From Prevotella sp. (GTDB lineage: Bacteria; Bacteroidota; Bacteroidia; Bacteroidales; Bacteroidaceae): 64,000 bases of DNA. The stretch spans positions 1 through 64,000 of the forward strand of contig JAFRYZ010000033.1 in assembly GCA_017442825.1 (NCBI GenBank), written 5' to 3'. Within the stretch, counting starts at the first letter, position 1. Every line of letters starts with the position of its first letter. Made by a program: the position numbers and the translations under genes. The notes beneath the pieces were generated by a model. The model made no database searches and was not told the DNA's origin. It saw only the letters and a list, made by a program, of their open reading frames with translations. This document shows positions 1 through 8,364 of this stretch, in pieces.

Positions 1-36
1 ACTGCAATGCAATGCGGGAGAGTAGGAGGCTGCCTT
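1..36 (+). rRNA. rrf: 5S ribosomal RNA, 3' end (partial)
   Basis: The first bases contain GGGAGAGTAGG followed by CTGCC, the usual 3' end of a Bacteroidetes 5S rRNA, and a strong terminator follows directly. The rest of the gene and the rrn operon would lie to the left of the window. The exact 3' end is estimated by comparison with the usual closing stem. This is recognition by eye, not a covariance-model hit. Confidence 0.75.
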
Positions 37-49
37 CTTTGAACAGACG

Positions 50-90
50 GAGCCCTGTTGTCAGCTATGACGGCAGGGCTCTTTTCTTTT
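50..90 (+). terminator. Rho-independent terminator of the rRNA operon
   Basis: GAGCCCTG (50-57) and CAGGGCTC (74-81) form a perfect 8-bp stem followed by the T-rich tract CTTTTCTTTT. It lies about 15 bp past the 5S rRNA end and closes the rrn transcript. Confidence 0.88.
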
Positions 91-176
91 GTTGTCCTCG
101 GCGGCATGAATGAGTCGGGGATGCGGAACGGCTCCTTTCTTGTGTTGTGCAATAATTACAGGTATTTTCCGTTTAT

Positions 177-1346
177 ATGTTGATGCAATGGACAGATAGA
201 ATTCGTCAGGTAAAAATTTTACTGGTGGTCATGGCGGTATTCATCGCTGTGGCTTCGCTTGTCGTTTCCAATCTGTTGACACGTGACCTCTATGAAGAAG
301 AACACAAGAAGATGGAAATTTGGGCGGAGGCAATGCGTACATTGAATTATGAGGATGAGAATGCCGGCATGAATCTTGTGTTGAAGGTGATTGAGGGTAA
401 TACAACTATTCCGATTATAGTTTTGGATGCTCGTGGTGAAGTACAAATATTCCGTAACATTGATGTGACAGCTGCTAACTATCAGGACAGTATCAGTCAG
501 ATTGCCGTGATGGGAAAGGAGATGAAGGAAGCTGGACGTGACATCCGTATCAAGTTAGACGAACAGGGTGGTGATTATATTGATGTATGTTATGATGATT
601 CCTTGATGTTGAAGAGGTTGGCCACCTATCCATACGTACAGTTAGGTGTTGTCCTCATATTTGTTGTTATAGCTATCTTTGCTTTGTTGACTTCAAAGAA
701 AGCAGAACAGAACAAAGTGTGGGTAGGCCTTTCGAAGGAGACAGCACATCAGTTGGGTACTCCTATTTCTAGTTTGATGGCATGGACAGAGATTTTGAAA
801 GAAAGCTATCCTGATGACACGTTAATACCAGAGATGGATAAAGACGTGAAGCGTTTGCAGTTGATTGCCGACCGTTTCTCGAAGATTGGTTCGTTGCCTG
901 AACCCGTTCCGTCGAGTCTCAACGAGGTGATGAACCATGTCATAGACTATATGGACAGGCGTACGTCGAAGAAAGTGAGGATGGTAAAAGATTTTCCAGA
1001 CCATGATGTCATTGTCCGTATCAATGCTTCGTTGTTTGAATGGGTGATAGAAAATCTTTCGAAAAATGCTGTAGATGCCATGGGAGGAGAATCTGGAACG
1101 ATAACGTTGCATGTGGAAGAGACTGAAACAAAAGCGATTATCGAGGTCTCTGACACAGGGAAAGGCATTCCTAAGAAAGATATTTCCAATGTATTCCGCC
1201 CTGGTTTCACGACCAAGAAGCGTGGTTGGGGACTTGGATTGTCGCTTGCCAAGCGTATCGTGGAAGAATACCATCATGGTCATATCTTTGTAAAAAGTTC
1301 AGAGGTGGGTGTCGGTACGACGTTCCGCATTGAATTGCGCAAATAA
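177..1346 (+). CDS. Membrane sensor histidine kinase
   Basis: A 389-aa two-component sensor kinase of the inner membrane that autophosphorylates on histidine and passes phosphate to a partner response regulator. TM helices are near residues 13-33 and 155-172 and flank an extracytoplasmic sensor of about 120 residues. The H box ETAHQLGTP places the phospho-acceptor at His191. The ATPase domain has an N box (NLSKNAVDA, 293-301), a G1 box (DTGKG, 326-330) and a G2 box (GWGLGLS, 350-356). The atypical HQLGTP H box is common in Bacteroidetes kinases. No response regulator lies nearby, so it is an orphan here. Translation could start at ATG 177 or at ATG 183 (Met3). The signal sensed is unknown. 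Confidence 0.9.
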   Translation: MLMQWTDRIRQVKILLVVMAVFIAVASLVVSNLLTRDLYEEEHKKMEIWAEAMRTLNYEDENAGMNLVLKVIEGNTTIPIIVLDARGEVQIFRNIDVTAANYQDSISQIAVMGKEMKEAGRDIRIKLDEQGGDYIDVCYDDSLMLKRLATYPYVQLGVVLIFVVIAIFALLTSKKAEQNKVWVGLSKETAHQLGTPISSLMAWTEILKESYPDDTLIPEMDKDVKRLQLIADRFSKIGSLPEPVPSSLNEVMNHVIDYMDRRTSKKVRMVKDFPDHDVIVRINASLFEWVIENLSKNAVDAMGGESGTITLHVEETETKAIIEVSDTGKGIPKKDISNVFRPGFTTKKRGWGLGLSLAKRIVEEYHHGHIFVKSSEVGVGTTFRIELRK

Positions 1347-1480
1347 TGACTTTCGATTCTATTTGGTAAAAAATCGTTTCTTTACCCGTTTTAATCCCCA
1401 ATCAATGTTATTTCAGGCGCTTTTCTCTTTAAAAACTTTAAATTGTGTGCGCAAACAATGCGCATTTACGTGATGTTTCG

Positions 1481-1489
1481 TACCTTTGC
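1481..1489 (+). promoter_or_regulatory. Bacteroidetes -7 promoter box TACCTTTGC
   Basis: A perfect TAnnTTTGC box lies in the 209-bp gap after the histidine kinase and about 67 bp upstream of the transglycosylase-like gene. No clear TTTG -33 box was seen at the expected distance. The leader would contain a short open frame of 11 codons (1503-1538), which may be incidental. Confidence 0.65.
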
Positions 1490-1555
1490 ACCCGAATATA
1501 ATATGAATGAAGAATCTCTTTTTGTTTCAGAGTCTTGATTCAAACATAAGCATTA

Positions 1556-1981
1556 ATGATGAGAATACTGAAATTATTATTTTTACAGATGATGATGTTA
1601 GTCCCAATCTCGGCGAGTGCTGACGTTGCGGGCGATCAAGAGAAGTTTGACTGGAATCCAGTGATGGATGCCATTATTCAGGTTGAAAGTAAAGGCAATC
1701 CCCGTGCTGTTAGCGGCTGTTATGTAGGTGTTTTGCAGATTTCCCCGGTCCTTGTTAGAGAATGTAACAACATTTTGAAACGTCAGGGCATAAAGAAAAC
1801 CTATTCGTTGTCCGACCGTTATAACGAACAGAAGTCTCGTGAGATGTTTGTCATTATTCAGTCGTTCCACAATCCTTCGAATAATGTCGAGAAAGCTATA
1901 AGAATGTGGAATGGTGGACCAGGCTACAGTGTTGCAAGAACACAGCGTTATCTCAATAAGGTATATAAAAATATGAAGTAG
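1556..1981 (+). CDS. Small secreted lytic-transglycosylase-like (SLT) protein
   Basis: A 141-aa protein with an N-terminal signal peptide (hydrophobic residues 5-20, cleavage probably after ASA). The remainder resembles the goose-lysozyme/SLT fold. VESKGNP carries the likely catalytic Glu44. GVLQIS (58-63) matches the family GxxQI motif, and MWNGGPGYS with YLNKV resembles the C-terminal substrate groove. It would cleave peptidoglycan glycan strands in the periplasm, releasing anhydromuropeptides. It is shorter than typical SLT enzymes, so it is a minimal single-domain version. It precedes the SGNH hydrolase by 25 bp, so the two are probably co-transcribed. The function is inferred from motifs only. 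Confidence 0.75.
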   Translation: MMRILKLLFLQMMMLVPISASADVAGDQEKFDWNPVMDAIIQVESKGNPRAVSGCYVGVLQISPVLVRECNNILKRQGIKKTYSLSDRYNEQKSREMFVIIQSFHNPSNNVEKAIRMWNGGPGYSVARTQRYLNKVYKNMK

Positions 1982-2006
1982 TTGACGAATCGATGTCGAA
2001 TGTGAT

Positions 2007-2705
2007 ATGGGAAGACAACGGATTATACTTTTATTCTTGTGCAGTGTATGTGTTTTAGGCACCTTTGCCCAACGTGTCAAGCATCTGTCGGGCAAGCATT
2101 ATAATCACATGGTTGACTCATTTGCTACACTTCCGCCGATCACTTCGTCAGATATCGTCATGTTGGGTGATAGCCATACCGAGTTTGGCAATTGGAAGGA
2201 ACTTTTCCCGCAGTATTCCAACATTCAGGATCGCGGTATTATAGGCGATGATGCCGGCGGTATTATCAACCGTCTGTCACAGGTATGCTCCCATTGTCCG
2301 AAAGCCATATTCTTTGAGTGTGGTGCCAACGACCTCAGTCACGGGTTGTCTGCGCGCAAGGTAGCAGCTGATGTGCTTCGTGTGATAGACAAAATACGCA
2401 AAGCATGTCCACGTACAAAGTTGTATGTTCAAGGCGTTTTCCCCATTAACGAAGATTTCGGCAGGTGGAAGGCTCTGAAAGGAAAAACCAATGTAATTCC
2501 TGAAATCAACACCCTACTGAAGCGTGGATGCAAAGCCCGTGGAGTGGAGTATATTGACTTGTTCAGTTTGTTCAAGGAACCCCATACCAATAAGATGCGA
2601 AAAGAAATTTGTAAAGACGGTCTGCATCTTTTGCCTTCCGGTTATCAGATATGGGCAGAGGCGATAACGCCTTATATCGAGAAGCTTAACAAATGTAAGA
2701 AATAA
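2007..2705 (+). CDS. Secreted SGNH/GDSL-family hydrolase
   Basis: A 232-aa esterase-type hydrolase with a signal peptide (residues 5-21, ending FAQ). The SGNH blocks are in order: LGDSH with nucleophile Ser56, a Gly in DDAGG (83-84) for the oxyanion hole, CGAND with Asn108, and DGLHL with Asp204 and His207. Likely substrates are acetylated sugars or peptidoglycan O-acetyl groups, because related Bacteroidetes enzymes act as sialate- or carbohydrate-O-acetylesterases; the actual substrate cannot be read from sequence. Adjacency to the lytic-transglycosylase-like gene fits cell-wall or glycan work, since deacetylation can expose glycan to lytic enzymes. The bidirectional terminator at 2735-2773 follows. 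Confidence 0.88.
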   Translation: MGRQRIILLFLCSVCVLGTFAQRVKHLSGKHYNHMVDSFATLPPITSSDIVMLGDSHTEFGNWKELFPQYSNIQDRGIIGDDAGGIINRLSQVCSHCPKAIFFECGANDLSHGLSARKVAADVLRVIDKIRKACPRTKLYVQGVFPINEDFGRWKALKGKTNVIPEINTLLKRGCKARGVEYIDLFSLFKEPHTNKMRKEICKDGLHLLPSGYQIWAEAITPYIEKLNKCKK

Positions 2706-2734
2706 GCCTGGAAATACATGTTTGGGCAAATAAT

Positions 2735-2773
2735 AAAAGAAAGAGTCGGATGAAAAATCCGACTCTTTCTTTT
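2735..2773. terminator. Bidirectional terminator between SGNH hydrolase and tRNA-fMet
   Basis: A 17-bp perfect stem (2735-2751 pairing with 2757-2773) with loop GAAAA has a T run after it on + and an A run before it. It can therefore end the + transcript of the hydrolase operon and the - transcript of the initiator tRNA. Confidence 0.88.
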
Positions 2774-2848
2774 ATATTGGTGCATTATAATGAAACAAAC
2801 CCTAGCTTAGCGATACAAAAAAAAAGAACACCGAAGCGTTCTTTGTAG

Positions 2849-2921
2849 TTGCGGAGGCAGGACTCGAACATGCGACCTCCAGGTTATGAGCCTGGCGAGC
2901 TACCAACTGCTCCACTCCGCG
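2849..2921 (-). tRNA. Initiator tRNA-fMet (anticodon CAT)
   Basis: A 73-nt cloverleaf without an encoded CCA. The acceptor arm is CGCGGAG / CTCCGCA, giving the C1-A72 mismatch that marks bacterial initiator tRNAs. The D arm, the anticodon stem CCAGG/CCTGG with loop CTCATAA, and a TTCGAGT T loop are all present. The T stem contains one T-C mismatch (position 52 against 62), which is slightly unusual but does not disrupt the arm. It is a single-gene unit with its own promoter and terminator. Confidence 0.95.
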
Positions 2922-2937
2922 ATGTTGTTTTGCGGGT

Positions 2938-2970
2938 GCAAAGGTACTCCTTTTTTGTTATATAGCCAAA
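2938..2970 (-). promoter_or_regulatory. Promoter of tRNA-fMet
   Basis: On the minus strand, TACCTTTGC occupies 2938-2946 and a TTTG -33 box occupies 2967-2970, with 20 bp between them. This is an excellent match to the Bacteroidetes sigma-ABfr consensus and lies 17 bp upstream of the tRNA. Confidence 0.85.
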
Positions 2971-3029
2971 TAAAAACCCAATTATTTTATTGCACATTGT
3001 TGGTTCTTTGTGCAAAAGTTTGCAAAATA

Positions 3030-3062
3030 TTTGTTTATATCAAGGAAAAGGTTTACTTTTGC
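3030..3062 (+). promoter_or_regulatory. Promoter of the tetR-fabG unit
   Basis: TTTG (3030-3033) and TACTTTTGC (3054-3062) are spaced by 20 bp, a near-ideal Bacteroidetes promoter. The TetR ORF begins 47 bp downstream with a purine-rich stretch (GGAGGAAAAAGAG) as ribosome-binding site. Nearby TGCAAAA half-repeats at 3010-3028 might be regulator contacts, but no clear palindrome is visible. Confidence 0.8.
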
Positions 3063-3108
3063 ACACAATCTTAGCATTGTGCAATAGCGAAAGTAGGAGG
3101 AAAAAGAG

Positions 3109-3717
3109 ATGTCAATATCAAAAACAAGACAAACATTAGTAGATGTAGCCCGCCAGTTGTTTGCCAAGAATGGCATAGCCAATACGACGATGAACGACAT
3201 CGCATTGGCTTCTGGCAAAGGTCGTCGTACCCTTTACACCTATTTTAAGAGTAAGGACGACATCTACTATGCCGTTATCGAGTCGGAGTTGGAACGTCTT
3301 TCCGACAAGTTAGACGAGGTGGCAGCCAAGAAGATGCGTCCTCAGGACAAGATTATCGAGCTCATCTACACCCATCTGAGTCTGATTAAGGAAACCGTTG
3401 TTCGCAACGGTAATCTGCGTGCCGAGTTTTTCCGTAATATCTGGATGGTGGAGAAGGTTCGCAAGAACTTCGATGAAGACGAACTGGAGTTGTTCCGTAA
3501 GGTATATGAAGCCGGTAGGGAAGACGGAGAGTTCGATATAGACAACATCGACTTGGTGGCAGACATCACGCACTATTGTATCAAGGGACTTGAAGTGCCC
3601 TACATCTTCGGTCGTTTAGGTCACGGCTTGACCAACGAAACCTCACGGCCTTTAGTGGCTAAGGTCGTATATGGAGCTTTGGGTAAGTTGAGTTCCAAAT
3701 CAACAGCATTGAAATGA
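3109..3717 (+). CDS. TetR/AcrR-family transcriptional regulator
   Basis: A 202-aa one-component repressor. Residues about 8-55 form the TetR helix-turn-helix (VARQLFAKNG, TTMNDIALASGKGRRTLYTYF, FKSKDDIY). The C-terminal helical domain is ligand-binding and not assignable to a ligand. It lies 43 bp upstream of fabG in the same direction, a pairing widespread in Bacteroidetes, so control of fatty-acid synthesis genes is a reasonable inference. The intergenic gap carries AATTCACAATT-type repeat bases (3722-3751), like many other gaps in this window. Confidence 0.9.
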   Translation: MSISKTRQTLVDVARQLFAKNGIANTTMNDIALASGKGRRTLYTYFKSKDDIYYAVIESELERLSDKLDEVAAKKMRPQDKIIELIYTHLSLIKETVVRNGNLRAEFFRNIWMVEKVRKNFDEDELELFRKVYEAGREDGEFDIDNIDLVADITHYCIKGLEVPYIFGRLGHGLTNETSRPLVAKVVYGALGKLSSKSTALK

Positions 3718-3760
3718 GGGATTAATTAACAATTCACAATTATAATTCATAAAAAGAAAA

Positions 3761-4498
3761 ATGGGATTATTAGAAGGTAAGACTGCCCTTATTACAGGTG
3801 CAGCACGCGGTATCGGAAAAGCTATCGCGCTGAAGTTTGCCGAAGAAGGTGCAAACATTGCATTTACAGATCTTGAAATCAACGAAGAAACAGAGAAGGA
3901 GATTGCTGCCAAGGGCGTGAAAGCCAAGAGCTATGCCAGCAATGCTGCCGACTTTGCTCAGACCGAAGAGGTTGTTAAAGCTGTCAAGGAAGAATTTGGC
4001 GGCATTGACATCCTCGTCAACAATGCTGGTATCACCAAAGACGGTCTGATGCTTCGCATGACCGAGCAGCAGTGGGATGCTGTCATTGCCGTCAACCTGA
4101 AGTCGGCTTTCAACTTCATCCATGCCTGTGTGCCTGTGATGATGCGTCAGCGTGGTGGTTCTATCATCAATATGGCAAGTGTCGTCGGTGTTCACGGCAA
4201 TGCCGGCCAGGCCAATTATGCAGCATCTAAGGCAGGCCTCATCGCTCTTGCCAAGTCAATCGCTCAAGAGATGGGCCCGAAGGGAATCCGTGCCAACGCC
4301 ATCGCCCCAGGCTTCATCGAGACAGCCATGACTGCTCAGCTCTCCGACGAAATCCGTGAAGAGTGGAAGAAGAAGATTCCTCTCCGCCGTGGCGGTCAGG
4401 TGGACGACATCGCCAACACAGCCGTTTATCTGGCCAGCGACCTTTCCAGCTATGTCAGCGGTCAGGTTATCCAGGTCGATGGTGGTATGAACATGTAA
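3761..4498 (+). CDS. fabG: 3-oxoacyl-[acyl-carrier-protein] reductase FabG
   Basis: A 245-aa classical short-chain dehydrogenase, the usual FabG length. It reduces 3-oxoacyl-ACP to 3-hydroxyacyl-ACP with NADPH in type II fatty-acid elongation. Visible motifs are the TGAARGIG dinucleotide loop (12-19), NNAG (87-90), catalytic Ser140, and YAASK with Tyr153 and Lys157. The C terminus VSGQVIQVDGGMNM is the standard FabG ending. It is transcribed with the upstream tetR and closed by the terminator at 4545-4580. Confidence 0.96.
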   Translation: MGLLEGKTALITGAARGIGKAIALKFAEEGANIAFTDLEINEETEKEIAAKGVKAKSYASNAADFAQTEEVVKAVKEEFGGIDILVNNAGITKDGLMLRMTEQQWDAVIAVNLKSAFNFIHACVPVMMRQRGGSIINMASVVGVHGNAGQANYAASKAGLIALAKSIAQEMGPKGIRANAIAPGFIETAMTAQLSDEIREEWKKKIPLRRGGQVDDIANTAVYLASDLSSYVSGQVIQVDGGMNM

Positions 4499-4544
4499 TT
4501 CATCCATCGTCCAAAGAATCAGAATTAGCATACAGCTATTGATA

Positions 4545-4580
4545 AAAACTCCGCATTTTTCACCGAATGCGGAGTTTTTT
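4545..4580 (+). terminator. Rho-independent terminator after fabG
   Basis: AAAACTCCGCATT (4545-4557) pairs with AATGCGGAGTTTT (4566-4578), followed by a continuous T run to 4583. Confidence 0.9.
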
Positions 4581-4584
4581 TTTG

Positions 4585-4593
4585 TACTTTTGC
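4585..4593 (+). promoter_or_regulatory. -7 promoter box TACTTTTGC of the ECF sigma operon
   Basis: A perfect -7 box starts only a few bases past the fabG terminator and 53 bp upstream of the sigma-factor ATG. The -33 position would fall inside the terminator stem and shows no TTTG, so the housekeeping -33 contact is weak; autoregulation by the encoded ECF sigma is possible. Confidence 0.6.
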
Positions 4594-4645
4594 TTAGGAA
4601 AACGGAATGTTCGATTGTATATAGAGTAAAAAGACAACCGACAAG

Positions 4646-5137
4646 ATGATTGACAAACAAACGTTCGAACAGATTTTCAGGCATCATTACGACGGCATGT
4701 TCCGGCTGGCCAGACGGATGCTCGGCGACGATGCAGAAAGCAAGGATGTGGTGAGCGATGTCTTCGCCAGCCTGTTAGGCAAGGATGAAACAGAACTGAA
4801 GACCGACACCCTGCAAGGCTTTCTGCTGACAAGCGTCCGCAACCGCTGCGTCAATCTGCTGGTGCACAAGCAGAAAGAGCAGGCTGCCATTGTGAACCTG
4901 AAGGACAATGAGGATGACGGCATCGGTCAGGAAAAACTCAATGCTCTCCGCGATTACATAGACACGCGTCTGCCAGAACTCTCGCAGCAAATTCTCCGCC
5001 TGCGCTTCCAGCAAGGACTGAAATACCGCGAGATTGCCGATGCGCTTCAAGTCAGCGAGGTCACCGTTTACAATCATCTGTCGCAGTCGCTCAAACAAAT
5101 GAAAGAACATTTTAAAGCAAAAGGTTATGACATCTAA
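4646..5137 (+). CDS. ECF-type RNA polymerase sigma factor
   Basis: A 163-aa extracytoplasmic-function sigma factor. Region sigma-2 spans about residues 7-72 (FRHHYDGMFRLARRMLG, DVVSDVFASL) and region sigma-4 about 105-155, with a helix-turn-helix in YREIADALQVSEVTVYNHL. It overlaps the anti-sigma ORF by 11 bp and precedes a TonB receptor with an STN domain. This is the standard Bacteroidetes cell-surface signalling layout, in which the receptor senses its substrate and releases the sigma factor through the anti-sigma. Confidence 0.93.
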   Translation: MIDKQTFEQIFRHHYDGMFRLARRMLGDDAESKDVVSDVFASLLGKDETELKTDTLQGFLLTSVRNRCVNLLVHKQKEQAAIVNLKDNEDDGIGQEKLNALRDYIDTRLPELSQQILRLRFQQGLKYREIADALQVSEVTVYNHLSQSLKQMKEHFKAKGYDI

Positions 5138-5678
5138 CGACAAACTGGAAGACCTCCTCAAGCAACTGTACGCTCAGGAGGAAGAGACCATAGACACCTC
5201 GGAATTCATCGACGAAGAGTGGCAAAAGTTCGAGGCCAGGCACTTCGCCCCCAAGCGCAAGTCGTGGGGATGGATGCAGATAGCAGCAGCAATCGTCGGT
5301 GTGCTCATGCTCTCGGGTATTGCCTATGCAGCCATCAGCATTGTGCACAGAGGCCATGCCGACGAGGTGGAGGCACCGGTAGAGCAGACGATTGCCGCAA
5401 AACCGAGCCAGGAAATCCATGAAACTCCGATTGCCAGGCAGAAGGAGAGTGCCGACTCTATCCGCATTTTCACCGATATGCCGCTCGACGAGCTGGTGGG
5501 CGAACTCGCTACATATTATAATAAGGTGGCGGATATACATGACGCAAAAGCCCACGACGTGCGCCTCTATTACAAATGGAACCGTAACAGCCGCGCAGAA
5601 GACGTCATTGGCGAGCTGAACCACTTCGACCATGTGAACCTCTCCATAGAGAACGATAAACTGATTGTGAATCCCTGA
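5127..5678 (+). CDS. Short FecR-like anti-sigma protein with C-terminal DUF4974-like domain
   Basis: A 183-aa inner-membrane protein. The cytoplasmic N terminus (1-48) would bind the sigma factor. A single TM helix spans residues 49-71. The C-terminal part (about 114-183: MPLDELVGELATYY, YYKWNRNSRAEDVIGELNHF, LSIENDKLIVNP) matches the domain that ends FecR anti-sigma factors in Bacteroidetes and touches the receptor STN domain. The FecR beta-domain normally between TM and C terminus (100 or more residues) is missing and replaced by a charged linker (72-112). It is therefore a compact variant, translationally coupled to the sigma gene by an 11-bp overlap. Confidence 0.8.
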   Translation: MTSNDKLEDLLKQLYAQEEETIDTSEFIDEEWQKFEARHFAPKRKSWGWMQIAAAIVGVLMLSGIAYAAISIVHRGHADEVEAPVEQTIAAKPSQEIHETPIARQKESADSIRIFTDMPLDELVGELATYYNKVADIHDAKAHDVRLYYKWNRNSRAEDVIGELNHFDHVNLSIENDKLIVNP

Positions 5679-5693
5679 TAACGGCTGAGCACC

Positions 5694-8279
5694 ATGAAAA
5701 GAATCATCTATATCCTGTTGCTGCTCTGCGTGGCAGCCAGCAATGCCCAGTCGCAGAAATCGCAGACGGGCAGTCAGAATCAGCGGGCAAAGGTCAGCCG
5801 CAGCTATCACAACCGTTCGCTGAGCAGCGTGCTCGAAGATCTCAACGTCTTCACCGGCACCTACGATATTTCTTTTGTCTACAACGACTTGGAAGACTTC
5901 ACCGTGACCACGAGTTTCAAAGGCCTTGGCTTAGAAGATGCGCTCCGACAGGTGGTGGGCCTGTATCCCATCCGCATCACCAAGGAAGGGGAGAAGTATT
6001 TCGTGGAGTGTATCCACAAGACCGAACTCCATCTGACAGGCCTGGTCACCGATGAGCATGGGCAGCCCGTGCCCTTTGCCAACATCGCGGTCCTCAATCC
6101 TGCTGACTCCACTATTCTCTCGGGTGGAGTCAGCAATGAGGCCGGGCGCTTTGTGGTTCCCTACGAGCAGCAGAAGATTCTGGCCCGCATCACCTATATC
6201 GGCTACAAGACCTTCTACCGTCTCTGCACTCAGGAAGACATGGGAACCATCCGGCTGCAGCCCGAAGCCTATACGCTGGGGGGAGTTACGGTGAAGGGTT
6301 TGCGTCCGCAATTCAAGCAGACCATGGGCGGCATGGAAGTGAACGTGGAGGGCACGCTGCTGGCCAATATGGGCACGGCGCTTAACACTATCGGTGAACT
6401 GCCGCTGGTTAGCGTGAAGGGCGGAAAGATAGAAGTGATGGCCAAAGGCGAGCCCGAGGTCTACATCAACTCGAAGAAAGTGCGCGACATGAGCGAGCTG
6501 AGCGAACTGAAGTCGACCGACATCAAGAGCATCCAGGTTATCTCCAATCCCGGCGCACGCTACGACGCGACGGTGGAAGCCGTTATCCGCATCAAGACCA
6601 TCCGCCGCCTGAACGAAGGGCTCAGCTTCCGTTCCTCCACCATGGTCCGTTACAACACGAAGTGGATGGGAGAACAACAGGCGCAGCTGACCTATCGGCA
6701 GGGCGGACTCGAGACGTTTGCCCATCTTTCCTACGCAGACTATTGCCAGAAAGAGAAGGATGAGCTGGCTTATAGTATCATGAACGGACAAGAAAACGTC
6801 ATGGTACAGCAGGTGGGGAATTTGTTTGGCAGAAGCCGGGTTGCCACTGGAAAGGCAGGCTTCAGCTACGACGTGAACAGCCAGCATTCGGTAGGACTGA
6901 CTTATCAGTTGAACAAGATGTTCAATCCCCCCTTCAGTATGGATGGAATGCAAACCATCTGGCAGAACGGTCAGAAGAAAGGCAGCATTGATAACGACTG
7001 GACAATCAAGCCATCCAATGGACTCACTCATTCGGTGGACGCCTATTATGCAGGAACGGCAGGACAGTTGTCCATCAACTTCGACGGCACGTGCTTCTGG
7101 GACAAGGACGGACAAACCCAGGATGTTACGGAAATAGGAACCGACGTGGAAAGCCGCAAGGTGAAAACCGAGAGTAACAACCGCAAGCGCCTGTTGGCCG
7201 GAAAATTAGTTGTGGGCTATCCCATAGCTGGTGGACAACTGGAAATCGGTACGGAAGTCTCGCATACAAAGATTCATAGCCTCTACTACAGCAATTTCGA
7301 GCAGATACCGTCGGCCGACAACAGCGTGAGAGAGAGCCATCTCTCGTTCTTCTCAGAATACAGCAGACCATTGGGCAAGTCGTTCTTGTTCGGAGTGGGC
7401 TTGCGCTACGAGCATGTGGCCAACGACTATGAGTCGTTTGACCGTCACGTAGATGAGGTCAGCCGCAAATACGACCAGCTGTTCCCCAATGTCAGTTTGG
7501 CCTGGAAACAGCAGAAATGGGCCGTCGAGCTGAACTACAACCAGCGCGTGAAACGCCCCTCTTATCATGCGCTTACCCGCCATCTGCAATACGACAGCCG
7601 TTATCTCTACGAAGGAGGCAACATGTTCTTGCAGCCACAGTTCAACCACAACATTTCGCTCAATGCCGTGTATTCATGGCTTAATATCCATGCAGAGTAC
7701 TGCTATCAGGACAACCGCATCATGCAATTGACCACCTTGTATAACGGTCAGCCTATACAGTATACGAAATGGGAAAACGTCAGCCGATTACAATACCTGT
7801 TCGCCTCGCTCACGGCAGCCCCGAAATTCGGATGCTACCAGCCCCAATACACCTTGACTGTATACAAACAGTTATTTGATGCCGCATCATACGGTATCAG
7901 CCACAATCTGGAAAAGCCCAGAGTCTGGGCGCGTATGCAGAACCGCTTCACACTCGGCAAGACGTCGTTCGTCAGTCTCGACCTGACAGGCTTTACGCGA
8001 TACAGTTCCAATGTCACGGAATATAAGGCCACGGCTTTTGCCAACCTGAATTTCTATAAGGCCTTCTGCGCTGGGCGCTTGACACTGAACGTAAGCATCA
8101 ACGACCTCTTCTACAGCAACCGCGAGCGGTGGACCCAATTCGGTGAAGGCAATGTGTGCGTGAAAGAAGCATGGGCTAACTCGCGCAGCATCATGGCCAC
8201 GCTGACCTACAACTTCAACCAGAAGCGCTCGAAGTATCGCGGAACGGGTGCCGGTGAAGACGAAAAGAGCAGATTCTAA
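5694..8279 (+). CDS. STN-domain TonB-dependent outer-membrane receptor (OMP_b-brl_3 type)
   Basis: An 861-aa outer-membrane protein with a signal peptide (1-19). An STN signalling domain follows at about 40-107 (RSLSSVLEDL, LEDALRQVVG), then a carboxypeptidase-regulatory-like Ig domain at about 112-190 (GLVTDEHGQPVPFANIAVLN) and a plug at about 195-300 (GELPLVSVKGGKIEV, IKSIQVISNPGARYDA). A beta-barrel runs to the C terminus. No SusD-like lipoprotein follows, so it is not a SusC/SusD pair. The STN domain and its place 15 bp after the anti-sigma gene support a role in transmembrane signalling to the ECF sigma. Its ligand is unknown. Confidence 0.87.
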   Translation: MKRIIYILLLLCVAASNAQSQKSQTGSQNQRAKVSRSYHNRSLSSVLEDLNVFTGTYDISFVYNDLEDFTVTTSFKGLGLEDALRQVVGLYPIRITKEGEKYFVECIHKTELHLTGLVTDEHGQPVPFANIAVLNPADSTILSGGVSNEAGRFVVPYEQQKILARITYIGYKTFYRLCTQEDMGTIRLQPEAYTLGGVTVKGLRPQFKQTMGGMEVNVEGTLLANMGTALNTIGELPLVSVKGGKIEVMAKGEPEVYINSKKVRDMSELSELKSTDIKSIQVISNPGARYDATVEAVIRIKTIRRLNEGLSFRSSTMVRYNTKWMGEQQAQLTYRQGGLETFAHLSYADYCQKEKDELAYSIMNGQENVMVQQVGNLFGRSRVATGKAGFSYDVNSQHSVGLTYQLNKMFNPPFSMDGMQTIWQNGQKKGSIDNDWTIKPSNGLTHSVDAYYAGTAGQLSINFDGTCFWDKDGQTQDVTEIGTDVESRKVKTESNNRKRLLAGKLVVGYPIAGGQLEIGTEVSHTKIHSLYYSNFEQIPSADNSVRESHLSFFSEYSRPLGKSFLFGVGLRYEHVANDYESFDRHVDEVSRKYDQLFPNVSLAWKQQKWAVELNYNQRVKRPSYHALTRHLQYDSRYLYEGGNMFLQPQFNHNISLNAVYSWLNIHAEYCYQDNRIMQLTTLYNGQPIQYTKWENVSRLQYLFASLTAAPKFGCYQPQYTLTVYKQLFDAASYGISHNLEKPRVWARMQNRFTLGKTSFVSLDLTGFTRYSSNVTEYKATAFANLNFYKAFCAGRLTLNVSINDLFYSNRERWTQFGEGNVCVKEAWANSRSIMATLTYNFNQKRSKYRGTGAGEDEKSRF

Positions 8280-8298
8280 GACTATTCAAAGTTTATTT

Positions 8299-8331
8299 TC
8301 CCCGAATCCCCGGCTGATTCGGGGATTTTTT
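8299..8331 (+). terminator. Rho-independent terminator after the receptor
   Basis: TCCCCGAATC (8299-8308) pairs with GATTCGGGGA (8316-8325) and is followed by a T run. Confidence 0.9.
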
Positions 8332-8332
8332 G

Positions 8333-8341
8333 TATCTTTGC
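8333..8341 (+). promoter_or_regulatory. -7 promoter box TATCTTTGC
   Basis: A perfect -7 box lies immediately after the terminator and 23 bp upstream of the pseudouridine-synthase ATG. Terminator and next promoter are packed back to back, as at fabG/sigma. Confidence 0.7.
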
Positions 8342-8364
8342 AAATGATTAAATAGAAACAGAAC

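Noticed and set aside
1503-1538. 11-codon upstream ORF before the transglycosylase-like gene
   Set aside because: It lies in the predicted leader, but there is no conserved peptide or attenuation structure to support it.
2849-2921. tRNA pseudogene because of the T-stem mismatch
   Set aside because: All other arms, the C1-A72 initiator hallmark, promoter and terminator are intact, so it is called functional.
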